Made by a program: the position numbers and the translations under genes
Notes under the pieces: model-generated
The model's database searches: none
The model's input: the letters and a program-made list of their open reading frames with translations, nothing else
What the model was told of the DNA's origin: nothing
Assembly (NCBI GenBank): GCA_022747635.1
Contig: JAKTNV010000009.1
Span: 63,668,677 to 63,732,676 of the forward strand
Source of the DNA: Hetaerina americana
Taxonomy: Eukaryota > Arthropoda > Insecta > Odonata > Calopterygidae
Reading direction: 5' to 3'
DNA length: 64,000 nucleotides
Shown: positions 48,920 to 60,600 of the stretch, in pieces
Numbering within the stretch: position 1 is the first letter of the stretch
How the letters are laid out: the number at the start of each line of letters is the position of its first letter

Positions 48920-49830
48920 TAGGTATGCACTCTCTGACATCTGGGCTTGGAGTAAGGTTGCAAATATGTTCATGGTTAAAACACTAATTATCCTAAATAT
49001 TACTACTGCAGCATTCCTGAGAGGTTATTTTCCAAATGCATTACAGTTAACATACGCAATTCACTCACCTATGCTACAGTAATAATATATGCTTAATACA
49101 TATATGTATAATCATTTCCCATAGGCTAATCGGTTTTTCATGATTTCATAGTGAAAGGAAAAGTATCAAGCGATGAAATATGCCCTATCAGTCACAGTTA
49201 TTCCTCTCTCGACAATGATTACAATGATTCCAAAAGCAACCGCATGAGTTGTTATCGAGGAATAAAAATTTGAACTATGGAACTGGGAAAAAAATATGTA
49301 TAGGTTTGTATGTAACAGAGGTTTGTAAAGTGGGTAAGCTTGGGGGGAGGGATATTCAAAACGAGAGTTAACTGATCATTTTTTCTGGTGTATAACTCCT
49401 ATTAAACGTTTTCGATATATTTTTCTTATTGATGAAATATAAATTATGAATTGAAGGTGCCAATCCCTCATTATGCGGTTACTATACACTGTTAATATTA
49501 TATTTTTCCTTAATAGGGTTATTCCTCCAAGTAAAGTAGTAGTCAAACTCATCAGGAAGGTGAGAAATTACCTCGACCGATACTATTAATCTATATCGAG
49601 CATTTAATTTACCATAGTAGAGGATATTTTTGTTTCCAAGAGAAAGACTGCCTTTTTTAGCCATTGCCAATCATTTTTATCACCAATTCTTAATGTGTCA
49701 CATTTTTTTAAATTTCATTCCCAATTTTTATTTTACACATTTATACACAAGTTGAACTAATGAGAGCAATATTTATCAGGCATGTTTCATGCTCTAATAC
49801 TATCAAAAAATATGACAAAAGACATGGAAC
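48920..49830. other. AT-rich unique DNA, no gene seen
   Basis: No motif-bearing frame or repeat recognised. Confidence 0.45.
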
Positions 49831-49839
49831 ACATTCAAA

Positions 49840-50060
49840 AAAACCTCCCTCGAATAGACCTCTCTAGCTGAAAACAGTGAAGGGTTTCCTCGGAAAGGAG
49901 AAAATGGCACGAAAGGGGCTTCGAGGGTAAAAGGAGGGGAATTGGAAAATAGCGGTTGGGCACTTCTAGAGAAAGGTGAGTGTGGCGTGGGGTGCAGAAA
50001 GGCGAAAAAGAAAGGGGAATCGAGGGAAGAGTTGTGGGGAGAGGGTAGCAGGAGTGGCAC
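49840..50060. repeat. Purine-rich island
   Basis: About 220 bases enriched in A/G on the plus strand (GGGGAATCGAGGG, GGAAAGGAG). It sits about 80 bp from a pyrimidine island of opposite polarity (50.14-50.52 kb). Confidence 0.6.
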
Positions 50061-50139
50061 CGAAAAGGAGTGAGCCAATCAATTCGTAATTCAGAAAAGA
50101 GATGGACAGAGAGTAGCGGTCAAAATATGATTACCACAG

Positions 50140-50243
50140 ACGCCGCCCAGACCTTTCCCTCCATCTGAGCAGCAGCAACACTTCGCCTCCGAAACCCCTA
50201 ACTCACCCTCTCACGCCCCATTCCATCACCATGCCCCAAAATA

Positions 50244-50279
<36 letters not shown>

Positions 50280-50520
50280 CTCCCTCCCAATTGCACCCCT
50301 CTTTGTCCCTGCACCAACTCCCCTCTCCTCTCTCCGTTCCCTTTGGCCGCGCACCACGCCCAGGCTTCATTCTAGCGGCAAACACCCCACTCCCCGCCTC
50401 TCCGAAACCCATCCAAAAAGCTATATATAAAAAAACTTCCTTCTCCACTCCCTTATTCCCTTTTTGCCTTTCCCTTCCCAATTTATTTCCCTCTCCCCCA
50501 TTATCCAACCGTATGTCCAT
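50140..50520. repeat. Pyrimidine-rich island with (CT)n
   Basis: C/T-rich for about 380 bases, including about 14 CT dinucleotides at 50249-50277. Frames in both directions (50203-50520 minus, 50231-50524 plus) are low-complexity artefacts. Confidence 0.65.
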
Positions 50521-51036
50521 GTAGTCGAACTACGCAAGAGGTATCAATGAGTAAGCTTCAAATCCGTAGTGAAAAACCAAATTCGCTACTGCCACATCCG
50601 TATATTCACATGCTCCTTGTCACCGGTGGTGAACTTGCAATCACATACCCTTACATTCGTGGTACTCTTGTAATGAGCCGCGAATAGTTGACCTAAGGAT
50701 ACTGACCAAATCAGATTGAAGAATCAGGCTACCGATCGCCATAAATAATTAACGGCCAAATAAAACCAGATTAATTGATATTATTCCCTTTTTCCATTCA
50801 TACACATACCATCAGATCTAATAATAATGGTCAGGGCCTCGTCGCACGTACGTGTGAACCTAGCCCATGGGTGATGTAAAAGGTTCAGATGGTAATCTTT
50901 AAGTGTACGCGATCCACGGGAGACAATCAAAGTGCTTAATATATAGAAGAGGGGTTGCCAAAACTTTACTAGCCGGCTCAACAGTCAAATTCTGTAAGGT
51001 TCGCCTTGTATGCGCAAGTGATTTATAAATAAATAA

Positions 51037-51039
<3 letters not shown>

Positions 51040-51078
<39 letters not shown>
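51040..51078. repeat. (TA)n microsatellite
   Basis: About 38 bases of TA repeats preceded by AAATA repeats, adjacent to the second Penelope-like fragment. Confidence 0.94.
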
Positions 51079-51080
<2 letters not shown>

Positions 51081-51190
51081 TTAACATTTGGACGGAAAAA
51101 TATAGCACAATAGTATACATGTAGAAAATGTAAGAGGACACTCATATTTAAGAAAGTTTAATCCTTCTACGAGGTCTTCTTCAGGTCAGA
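51079..51190 (-). repeat. Penelope-like tail fragment, second copy
   Basis: On the minus strand CCTGAAGAAGACCTCG is followed by AGAAGGATTAAAC and then ATGAGTGTCCTCTTAC. This parallels CTGAAGA...AAACGTC...GTGAGTGTCCTTTC in the 46 kb fragment, and like it ends against (TA)n. The helix II equivalent is weak and the GAAA core is changed to GAAG, so any ribozyme is decayed. Confidence 0.45.
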
Positions 51191-51429
51191 CTGAAAGGTT
51201 TCGAGCGGAGGAAATGCGAGGGCTGGGGCGGCGGAGGTGCACTATATGCTGGGACGGGATATACTGGTGAAGTTGGTTGATACCAGCAACGTCAAAAGAT
51301 CGGAATGCTAATATGCGCGCGGATTCGCGAGTTTTCACCCCTATATTGGTTACTGCATAGGGATATTCTATGATGGTCCTAGGACCACCCTGGAATGATA
51401 AATCCCGAAAACAGACATTCTAAATGTTA

Positions 51430-51580
51430 CAAAAAACTGCGTAAGATGCCGCGACAGTAACATTTGATGGAGTTATCAGCTAATAATCATTACAGTGCAC
51501 CAATTACAGTGTAAAAATCATTCGGTCATCACCCCGATCAAGACGAATGATTTTTACAATCTGAAATTGTTGTGTTGTTA
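51430..51580. repeat. Hairpin repeat (copy 2), related to 41.45 kb
   Basis: GTAAAAATCATTCG at 51511-51524 is the exact reverse complement of 51544-51557. The adjoining ACTGCG...GATGCCGCGACAGTAAC...GATGGAGTTATC matches, in reverse complement, the flank of the 41.45 kb hairpin. The arms are shorter and the apical T-arm sequence is degraded. Confidence 0.75.
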
Positions 51581-51599
51581 TCCTAAATGTTGTTAGTGG

Positions 51600-52950
51600 A
51601 AATTTAATCATCACCAACAACAAAAAAGGCAATTTGGTGACTTCAGCTGGGTAAGTTATGGTCAAATCATTTTATCGATTTCAGGGGAAATATGTAATAC
51701 CTGTACACACAACTGTAAATGGAGAATATTTCAGGGATGTACTGAAATTTTACCAAGGCCATAGCACTCGAAAAAAGGGCACATTTCAAAGCAAGAGACT
51801 GAATGGTGAATCACGCCCAGGATAATTCACGTCCGCACATCGCAAATGTTGGAGCTGAATATCTCGCAAAAATCAATGTGAAGCGCATTTCTGAACCTCT
51901 CGAAATTTCATACCTAGCTCCACGTGACTGTTTAATGTTAACGAAGTGAAAAAAACACTTCTTAAAAAGCATTTTCCTAAGCAAAAGCAGTGAACAAGGT
52001 TGCCGAGGCAATTTTGCATAGCCCGTCAAAAAATGGCATCCTATATTCCAGCTTCAATGACGAAACATGACGAGATTAATGCATTGGTTCCAATAGAGAT
52101 TATTTTGAGGTATGCCAACAATATGAGGAGGCGATCAATATGTGGAGGCCATCAATAAGAGTGAGGAAAGGCTATTTTAACAATTATGATCATTCTATAT
52201 TGAATGACATCTTATTTCGGCATTCTTCTTTAGGTTTATAAAAATATGGAAAACAGATTAGCGACACCCTCAGAAATATTTAAACACATTATGCATAGAT
52301 TCCTCGTTTCGATCCTAGAAAGGTCTTTTAAACTACTTATCCTAATTGCGTGAAATTGAAACAGCCATATAATATAAGTGAAACCGCAACCTCCTCATGA
52401 AAGCGATAAAATATTTTTCTCTAGAGCACGTCTTTTGAACAATAATTCTCGATTTCACAGAGACAAATCACAAATGTTAATCTTCCACTGAAATTTTGAA
52501 GGTGCCAACAGTTAAGACACTATGTACTAAACCTGTTTTTTCATTGCTCATTCAATACAAGGATTAAAACTGGAGGCAATGTCGAATAAGAGTAAGTTTA
52601 GTTTCAATCGTAATCGATTTCAGTTGCGTAATTTCTGTATGAGTACCACTAATTCTGATCTTTGTAAATATTCCAAAGTCTTCAAAATACCATTAGTAAA
52701 ATAGTTGTAGATAAATATTTAAAATGTATTGATTTTAAATTGAACATTTGAAGAGTTTAAAAATTGCTAGCTTCACTTTCACAAAGCCAACTCAGCTTAC
52801 CCCTGCATCCATCTTGAGAAACTCTCAAATAACAAAACTACAACCTCAAACCGAGGGCCACCTGCATAGGGTTCTTGCGGAATACGGCCGTCACGGACTC
52901 AATTTCGCGCGGGAAAAGCGCCGTACCTCAGATACCCTGAAAACTCTCTT
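51600..52950. other. Unique DNA, no gene seen
   Basis: AT-rich sequence with only a 72-codon minus frame (51811-52029), without motifs. Confidence 0.45.
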
Positions 52951-52959
52951 AAACTCCTT

Positions 52960-53290
52960 CGTCCTCACACCTCCTTCAAACTCGATCCCTGAGCCCTTTC
53001 CTTTGAGAAGTCCCCTTTCCCTGAAACCAGGCCCCCCGCCTATCTATTCTCCCTTTCTCCCCCCGCCCCAACCCAACGCCTTTCCCACACCTCCAATCCA
53101 AAATTCCCTTAAACTTTCTCGCTGTCTGCTTCTTTCTCCTTTCCGCCTTTCACTTTCCACCTTCCCTCATTCCCTCTTCTCCGTCTTCCCCTTCCTCCTC
53201 TCCCCCGCCTCCTCCTCCCTCCCGACTGGCCCTCCCCTCCGATTCTCCCCTCGCCGCCGCCTCCCCGCCCGACCCTCACACGATATGGAA
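52960..53290. repeat. Pyrimidine-rich island
   Basis: C/T-rich for about 330 bases (CCTCCTCCTCCCTCCC, CCCTTCCTCCTCTCCCC). It carries the tail of a 183-codon plus frame (52748-53299) that becomes Pro/Ser/Leu-rich exactly where the bias begins, arguing that the frame is accidental. Confidence 0.6.
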
Positions 53291-53299
53291 TTCACTTAA

Positions 53300-54430
53300 A
53301 TTAATAATGAAGCAAAAAGGAAATGATTTCGTAGTAATAAGAGTTTAAATGGTCAAATATCACCCGTACGGCACGGAGACAATCTGGAAGACACTCAAAT
53401 CTCTCCTAGAACTATTTTTCTCCATTCCTATCACAATTTCCTTCCATATCTTAGGCCTCCGACCTCTCACCCTTCCCCACACCACCACGCTCACTTCCAC
53501 TTTTGACCTCTTCCACATTTCATTTAAAACTCATCTAATTTCTGACGTATTATGCAGTCATATTGAAAATTAGGTTATCAATTGGGAAAATGAAAGGTAG
53601 AATTATTTATCACGTTCATTTTATTCCTTTCCACCCCCCAAAACTTTTGGATAATTAATTTCATTCCGCGCTTTTGTTTGCGCGGCTCATAAATTGATTT
53701 TATTATGGTGATTTGTCGTGAGTCTGCCCTTTCCATAAACCAGTCTGAAACTTGAAATTTAAGACATGATCAGCATTTATTTTTTGATTTCTTGGAACCT
53801 AATACTAAACTCTATTCTCATTATTATGATCATTGTTTGACTTATTTTAGGGTCTTACAACTTCTGACAAGAAAATTCACCGGTCATGCCTTGATTAATA
53901 CCAGTGCCGGTTATCTCTCCAGTGGTATTATTATTTTTATCCAATCCGTAAGCAATAGTTTTGATATTATTTTAAACCCTACTCTTGTTCCCTTATGCCT
54001 ACTTGTATCCATTAATTCGTTAATTTAATTGGTATTCTCTTCAAATAAATACATTGCTATTCCTTTAGCATTTCCAGACAGATTCCCTTCCTGCCATGAA
54101 ACACTTTTAACATTCGGCATCAAACCCAATATTACGCTTCAATTTCATTCTCTTCCACGCCACCTCATGATAGAGTGTTACGTATTCAATCATTCCTCGT
54201 AATGGTTGGTTCAACCAGTATTTGTGCACGCCGTTCGCTGTAAACCTTTATCAGCCTGACTCTTTACTTACATTTCCCGATCATAATGTATGTTAACGGC
54301 CCGCATTGTAATCCCTCTTTTCGAAAGTTGTACCTGCATCTTTGTCGGCCATCCCGGGATCTAATCTTGGTGAAAAAAAAACGATCAATACATCTGAGGG
54401 TTTAAGCCTTACCCCAGGTGGGTAACGTCC
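53300..54430. other. Unique DNA, no gene seen
   Basis: No recognisable coding or repeat content; frames of 60-80 codons only. Confidence 0.45.
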
Positions 54431-54439
54431 CATACCGAA

Positions 54440-54720
54440 AACTCTCCCTACTCACCCCTGCAAGTACCCTCCCTCTCTTCTTCCTTCCTTCCTTCTTCTC
54501 TCTCTGCCATTCCACGGCAAGTAAACCAACTACCAACCCCTCACCCCCATACTTCTCCTATCAACTTCCAGCCCGTAACCACCCCCACCCGCTTTTCTGA
54601 CCCTTCCTGAACCCCTGCGCGGACGCTCTCTCCGTGACCGGCATAATCTCGCGCTCAAGGGGCGGGGTTGTGAGGGGGGGCGAGCTGGGGTAGGGGTGAG
54701 AGGAAGAGAGAAGGGGGTCT
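54440..54720. other. Pyrimidine tract followed by a strong G-quadruplex motif
   Basis: C/T-rich DNA at 54440-54620 is followed at 54659-54696 on the plus strand by five G-runs of at least four bases, separated by loops of 1, 6, 6 and 2 bases. This is a canonical G-quadruplex pattern. It may be regulatory or simply a product of the regional strand bias. Confidence 0.7.
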
Positions 54721-54729
54721 TATACATTG

Positions 54730-56200
54730 CTCTCTTACAAAACGGGAGAATACAGACAGGAGAGATATTTTTTTCGGGACGGAATAACCAGCAATAACCG
54801 CGACGAAGATTCAACCCCTAAGAGAAGGTATATGAGATAGAGAGGAAGAAGATAAGTTTTTTGCATCCCTGATTTTTTATTTTTACCCCTCTTCTATCAC
54901 CTCGGCTACTCTGAAAGCCATGTACTTCTCTCCACGTATTCATCACCCCCGTTCCCTTCTACTTTTTCAATATAAACATCTATCCTTATTTTTTCACCTT
55001 CCCACTTTCACCACCGAAATGAGAGGTAGATGTTTGCAAAATAACCCCGACCCACCGCTTAAAGTAGTCAGCAGGATAACCTAAGCATCAAGTGCAAGAA
55101 AAGCTGCACGGGGTTAGTGATACTTAATCCTTGACTCCATCTTTAAGGGACGATTAAAAAACTTACTCCGAGTAATTAAGAATAAAACTGAAAATAATTC
55201 CTTGCGAATGTAGTTCTCAAAGAAATAAATAATTGTAAACATAACTAGTTGGGCTAATTATGCCATGAGCCATTTTCACTAATATTGCCTCTCGAAAATT
55301 GCCTAGTTTTCATTTATTGTAACCTTATCGATATAAATTAACATAGCAGCCAAGTTCACTTAACAAGTTGGAATAATCATTTGTCACATTAATAAATTAT
55401 TACCTTCCCCTATGATTATAACCGGGACGTGATGTAAGGATTTGCGTGTATAGATTGATTCCTAGAGCTGTGCTGTCGAGAGCAATGAAATAGCTCCAGA
55501 AAGGGTGACCTTTGCTAAATACTTTGAAGAGTGCGTGCCAAAAAAAGACAATCTAAGCAGCGACTGATCCTCATTCAGGAGGTTGCAAAGGCGCCTCATC
55601 CCATTGGGGTAGCTCTTGAGTGATGGTGTCACGTTAAAACAACTGTTCGGGAAAATAACGGAAAACCATCCCAAATATTTATCCCTTGATTTTTAATATA
55701 TGAACATTTATGAACATTGAGTCCTGGCAACTACGAGACTCGGCCTAATCGGCAGTGCGCCGTCCCCGGCAGAAGAAGGGGCAAGGCTTCAACGATCACC
55801 ATGCACAATCCTTGCAAAGAGAAATCGACAGTATCGGCAGAGATGAAGACGCAGGACAGAAACTGACCGATTCGAATTGGAACCTGAAATATTAAAACGA
55901 TGTTGATAACTAGGGAATTATTAAATATAAAGCTGCAGATTAAAAAAAAATGTATAGATATTTTACGGGAGTGCAAGATGAGATGGAAGGATAGCGGCGA
56001 TTACTTGAGTAGTAGTTATTGAGTAATATGCAATTGAAGAGAAGAGAGTCAGAAAGGGGTGGCAGTATTATAGAACAAAAAGGTAAGTAGTATAGTTTAA
56101 ACATTAAGTACGTAAAAAAGATAAAATATTCTCTGATAAGCAATAAGCAAAGAACTTATTCTTTATTCAGGTTCACATACCGACAAGTAATCAAAGCAAG
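54730..56200. other. Unique DNA, no gene seen
   Basis: Mostly AT-rich, with no recognised motif in any frame. Confidence 0.45.
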
Positions 56201-56210
56201 GAAAAAAATA

Positions 56211-56750
56211 GTGAATACGATCAATTATAGGAAACATTTGACAGTGATGAGGGATTTGAACGCAACGGTGGGGAAAGGGAGAGATGGAGGCGGGATGGAG
56301 GGTTTGGAAAAAATAAATGACCATGGGGAGAAAGCAATTGAGTCCCAGCAGGATGACACGTTTGACCATAACAAGCATGTAGTTGAAACACTACAAAAGA
56401 CGTATGCGTAAAAAATGCATGCGAATATCAAAAGATATTTTTTAGACTATAATACGGCTAGGCACAGAGTTAGGAAAAGGTTAATAAAGTAGCACGTTTA
56501 CCCCAAAAAGCATGCAGACAATAACATCAATTTGTTGCTAATTAAAGTTAACGTCATATTCAAAAGGATAAAACAAAGAATATGGATGATGTAAAAGAAT
56601 ATGAAATCAAAAACGAAGGAGAAAAGTAAGAAGTAAAACTTTCACATCGAGGACAGAGACATGTGAATATTAGAAGGCATATGGAAATATCTCAATGGTA
56701 GATGTCGAAAGCAGCAAAGGAAACAATTGATTTAAGATATTCTACGTATT
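56211..56750 (+). pseudogene. LINE endonuclease-region relic (RTE-like)
   Basis: The frame at 56211-56411 reads LTVMRDLNATVGKGRDGG, resembling the APE endonuclease motif usually written GDFNAKVG, with the G changed to R. After a stop, 56411-56600 reads YNTARHRVRKRL, then HADNNINLLLIKVNVIFKRIKQR, matching the SDHNLL catalytic region (the D-H pair is degraded) and the following basic stretch. Further on WKYLNGRCRK resembles the post-endonuclease spacer. It lacks a reverse transcriptase, and stops are frequent. It could be the endonuclease half of the same family as the 47 kb LINE, but that cannot be shown here. Confidence 0.6.
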
Positions 56751-57147
56751 TTTTGGAGAGAAGGGCCGCCATATTCGTGCATTTAATTTAACCATTAAAA
56801 ATTATTTAATACGTGATCTAGGATGGGAACCTTTAGACATAGGAAGACTCAAGAGCTCAATTAAATCTATTGAAAATATAGAATTTGGTTTTGTATTCGA
56901 CGTAGAAGATATTATTTAGTCCCCAATTTGATAAATAGAAAAGACAGTTGTCACAAAATTAGAAATATAGACTGCCGAACGAATAGACACAAGCATTTCC
57001 TTATCCCATACTCTATTCGCAACAACTCAAGAGGGATACATTACGAGAGAAATGGGTAGGCTCTGGCGAAAATAGTAAGGTATATGGAAGTCACATTTCC
57101 TCTCAACTCACTTCATGGCTCGCGTGCAAGTAAAATCCCCCGCTACC

Positions 57148-57190
57148 CGCCTTCTGACCGAGTGGTTAAGTGCCGTATATATAAAATTGT
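57148..57190 (+). repeat. Possible SINE head fragment
   Basis: CTTCTGACCGAGTGGTTAAG is a good tRNA D-arm/A-box sequence (Leu/Ser-like). The sequence then dissolves into TATATATAAAATTG with no B box, so it is a truncated head at best. Confidence 0.4.
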
Positions 57191-57439
57191 AGGCCTAATG
57201 TATTTGTGAATTTTCCGTTCTGCATGAGTACAATTCTACCTCGTAATTAGTGACTGTTTTGTATGTGAGCCCACCCTTTTTAATACGTTTCCTTCTTTGT
57301 CTTCTTAGTTTAGTCAGTGGAGTAGCTACTGACAGCATAATACTCGCAATGCATGCAACGGATCTTTCATGAATGGTGTCAGGGGTCGCCCCCTTTCAAA
57401 TTCCCCTTTCGATGAACCATGGGGTGCCATGTGCATATG

Positions 57440-57600
57440 TCAGGTAGTTGTGAAGCTAAAGTAGAATAGCTAATTACCTAACACCCCTTGCCACACATTT
57501 TATCATGGCAAGGATAGTGTTTAGATGTAGGTAGATGTAGATTTTTGACGTTTTCTGACGTGAGAACTTCATCTTTGTTGCCCAACATTGGTAAACGTTT
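57440..57600 (-). repeat. Dispersed-repeat fragment with CTACAT repeats and hammerhead-like motif
   Basis: On the minus strand GATGAAGTTCTCACGTCAG is followed by AAAACGTCAAAAAT and then CTACATCTACATCTAAACAC and GTGTGGCAAGGGGTG. CTACATCTACATC followed by a GTGTGGC(A/G)(A/G)AGGG block is a pattern I recall from common arthropod dispersed repeats, but I cannot name the family. The first part parallels the Penelope-like tails at 46.15 and 51.18 kb. Confidence 0.4.
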
Positions 57601-57609
57601 TCCATTGTA

Positions 57610-60600
57610 GTCACATGCCAAGATATGCTTTCTAGTAATTTTTGAAAATCCCGCGAGTAAGTAACTACAAACATTTTATTTAGAACCAGCAGAAGAATAC
57701 ATAGTTTAAAAAAAGACTGAACAGAAAAAAGTTATCATTTGTTTTTAATGATATATTCCTCGATCAAACAAGTTATATGCATATGGCACCGCAAGAAGAT
57801 AATAAAAGTATTTTCATTGGAAATAAAAACATCGATGAGTTATTACACAGCATTTTTTATGCATTCAGATTCAATTTTTATCGTTAATACCAAACGTTTC
57901 TCCTTCATGAAAGAAAAATCAGTGGAGACGTTGAAAAAAACTTCAAGTATGCACGAGTTACATGTAATTTGGAATACTTATATTGTGATGATATTATTTT
58001 TAAGATTTTATGCTTCAATTATTCAATTTCTTTGCCAAATTTGATATTTGATTTTAAGACTTGTCAATCTTTCTAAAACAGTCAATTTTCTCATTTGGAA
58101 GGACGTTAAATAGAATATATAAGATACCTACCTAATAGAATATATATGAGGTCCAGTTATCAACTACTTTCCTATCTGTTTTTCTAACTCTATTCCCACA
58201 TACTATATGATACCGTTCTAACCAATTGACTGCCGTAAAAAATGCAATAATATCGAAACGGAAAATTAATGGAATGCAGCAAAGCTAGATTTAAAAAAAG
58301 CGTCAAAATTTAACAAAGCGAGAAAATTTTACAAATGTATGTAGGCTGTATGACACCACTTCAAAAGAGATCAAAGAGCACACGGTATAAGAAATTTAAT
58401 AACCATGGAACAGAACCCAAGTCTAATTTAGAATAAATCGTCAAACAGTTACATTTCAATTCGGGGAAACTGAACTGCAAAAATTGCGGCACTCTGGGAT
58501 TCCACTCAAATAGGAAACGGAATCGAGCGCCGTGTAGAGGAAATGATTTACAATTTATTCATGCATATTTCCCTCCCTCGTCACCATATTCAGTTACGTC
58601 ACACCCCTTTCAACGTTGAAAATTAAAGGCCCCAATTGGCTTAATTGAGGGCTCCAGCGAAAGTCGTTACACATTTTTAAGAATTTCTCCACCATAACTA
58701 CCCATTCCCGTCACGTCTCGGAGGAGGGAAATCTCGGGGCAAACACCCCCAACGGCATTAGCTTCGCAGTTGTGTGAAGAAATTTATTTAATGCAACGCA
58801 AACCGCAAATCACGCTCAGAGACGCGTGTCAAGGAGTTAAAAAGAGACAATCGTAATTTTTTCACCCATTCATCCTGTCTTTTTCTGTGAGAAGGAAGGT
58901 AAGTTTTTTTGTCTCAAAAGTTTAATTCATTGAAAACAACTAAAATGAAATATTTTCCTGAATACCATTAAATATATTTTTCAAAATATTGTTCTGCTAG
59001 ATATTTATTTGCTTAAGAGAGAACACCTTCTCGTCCATTATACATCATTCTGATTTTTTAAAATGGTGCATTTATTTCTAGGGACTCATCTTCGCCCACG
59101 AAATCTCTCGTGATGGCTAGAGTCGGGCATGGCTTGCATTCGTTTTGAAAAATTCGTTGCTTTCTTTGCTCGTCGTGCTGTGAATGCGTTATCTCGACAT
59201 TTTTATATTTGGGCGTTTGATTTTTACGTATCTATAATCAAATATGAGTTTCATGTATCATGTGATCACGTTTACCCATTAGAGAAGTATTTTATGTCAC
59301 GTTCAGCTGTTTTAGTCCCTTCCAGGAAAACATTTTCTCTCGGGCGTCTACGAAATATTACTCGTATTTCCTCATTCGTTTCCCTTGATTCTTTCACAAA
59401 AGGAGGACATAAGTTTCCATTGAAATTTTATTACCTCCGAAGCAATTCTATAATGCAACGATGTGGGGTAAGGTTTCTAATTAGTACTTCGTCCAACATT
59501 TCACAAAATAGGTCCATTCGTGATAACGATTTCCGCAATGCATAGAGAGGTTGAATTTCGTTTATTTATAAAAGCTGAGGGCAATATTTATTCTCAAAAG
59601 TTAGTTTAGGTATTTCTCAATATTCGTCTTTAGTAACAATAGAGCGACAAACTTTCAGCAAAAAAACAGATAATAGAGACTGGATATGAATTTTGTGGCG
59701 ATTAAAAGGGCTCTTCCGCATAAAAAAAACCCTTTATCGAAGAAACACTTTTTTCTGCCAATAAATACCTCTCTCGCCAAATTTCAGGATAAAATCCATT
59801 TGAGGGGACCAAATGAGAATTTAATTATTCAAGAAATTACGTCTCGTAAAATATGACATGGATGACGTAAAAAGGGCAGAAAATACTGAAATTTCAGTGT
59901 CCCGGCGGAAAAACATCCTCTTTCCACAGTCCAACTCCTTTCATCAATGAAAAAGACAGAAGAGCTCCAGTTGCGTTCTGCGCCCGTGTTCTGTTGCCCC
60001 ATCCATCGGAAGAAAAAAAAGCTCACTTTAACTCTTCCGTCCCTACTTTAATCACCCTTCAATCGCCGTTTCATTCAGTATAATGGATTTCGAGATCAAA
60101 TTGATCGAAAATTGTAATTACCGTGGAGAAAAATGGTCATTGTAATTCACAGCCACTCTTCTTTATATAACTATGCGTGCGATTCCCTCAAATCTACCGC
60201 AAAGCATTTCGTATGAAGAGGAGGGAGGTGGTAAATGGCGACATTTGTTTAGCTAGATAGAGAAAAGATTAGATAAGACTTTTTGTCTAACCTAGGGTTT
60301 CACGGTTTGGAAACCTGGTCTTTAATGCGAAATGGCATTGGATTGGATTTGGAGATGCTGGCATACGGAGAATGATGGAGATGATAAATTTAGTAGAGAA
60401 GATCACAAACGAATAGGATTTGCATATGAATGATAAGGAGTTGAAGTAGCCAGGTACAATTCGAAATACGCCGGGTCCATGGATGGAGATATAAATAAAT
60501 GATAGTTGGATCCTGAATGGCTAATAGATAGTGTCGGCTTTGGTGCGAAGGGAAAGAATAATTTTTTTTAATAAAATCAGCAATCTCCGACAGTTTTCTC

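Noticed and set aside
52748..53299. 183-codon plus-strand open frame
   Set aside because: The second half is a low-complexity Pro/Ser/Leu run over a pyrimidine tract. The first half has no recognisable domain.
53349..53573. Plus-strand YGTETIWKTLK resembling the LINE C-terminal YGAETWSLK
   Set aside because: Only a few residues match and the following sequence does not continue the domain.
59129..59545. 138-codon plus-strand open frame in ordinary AT-rich DNA
   Set aside because: No recognised family, no splice or promoter support, and composition like its flanks. It could be chance, though it is the longest frame outside repeats and low-complexity tracts.
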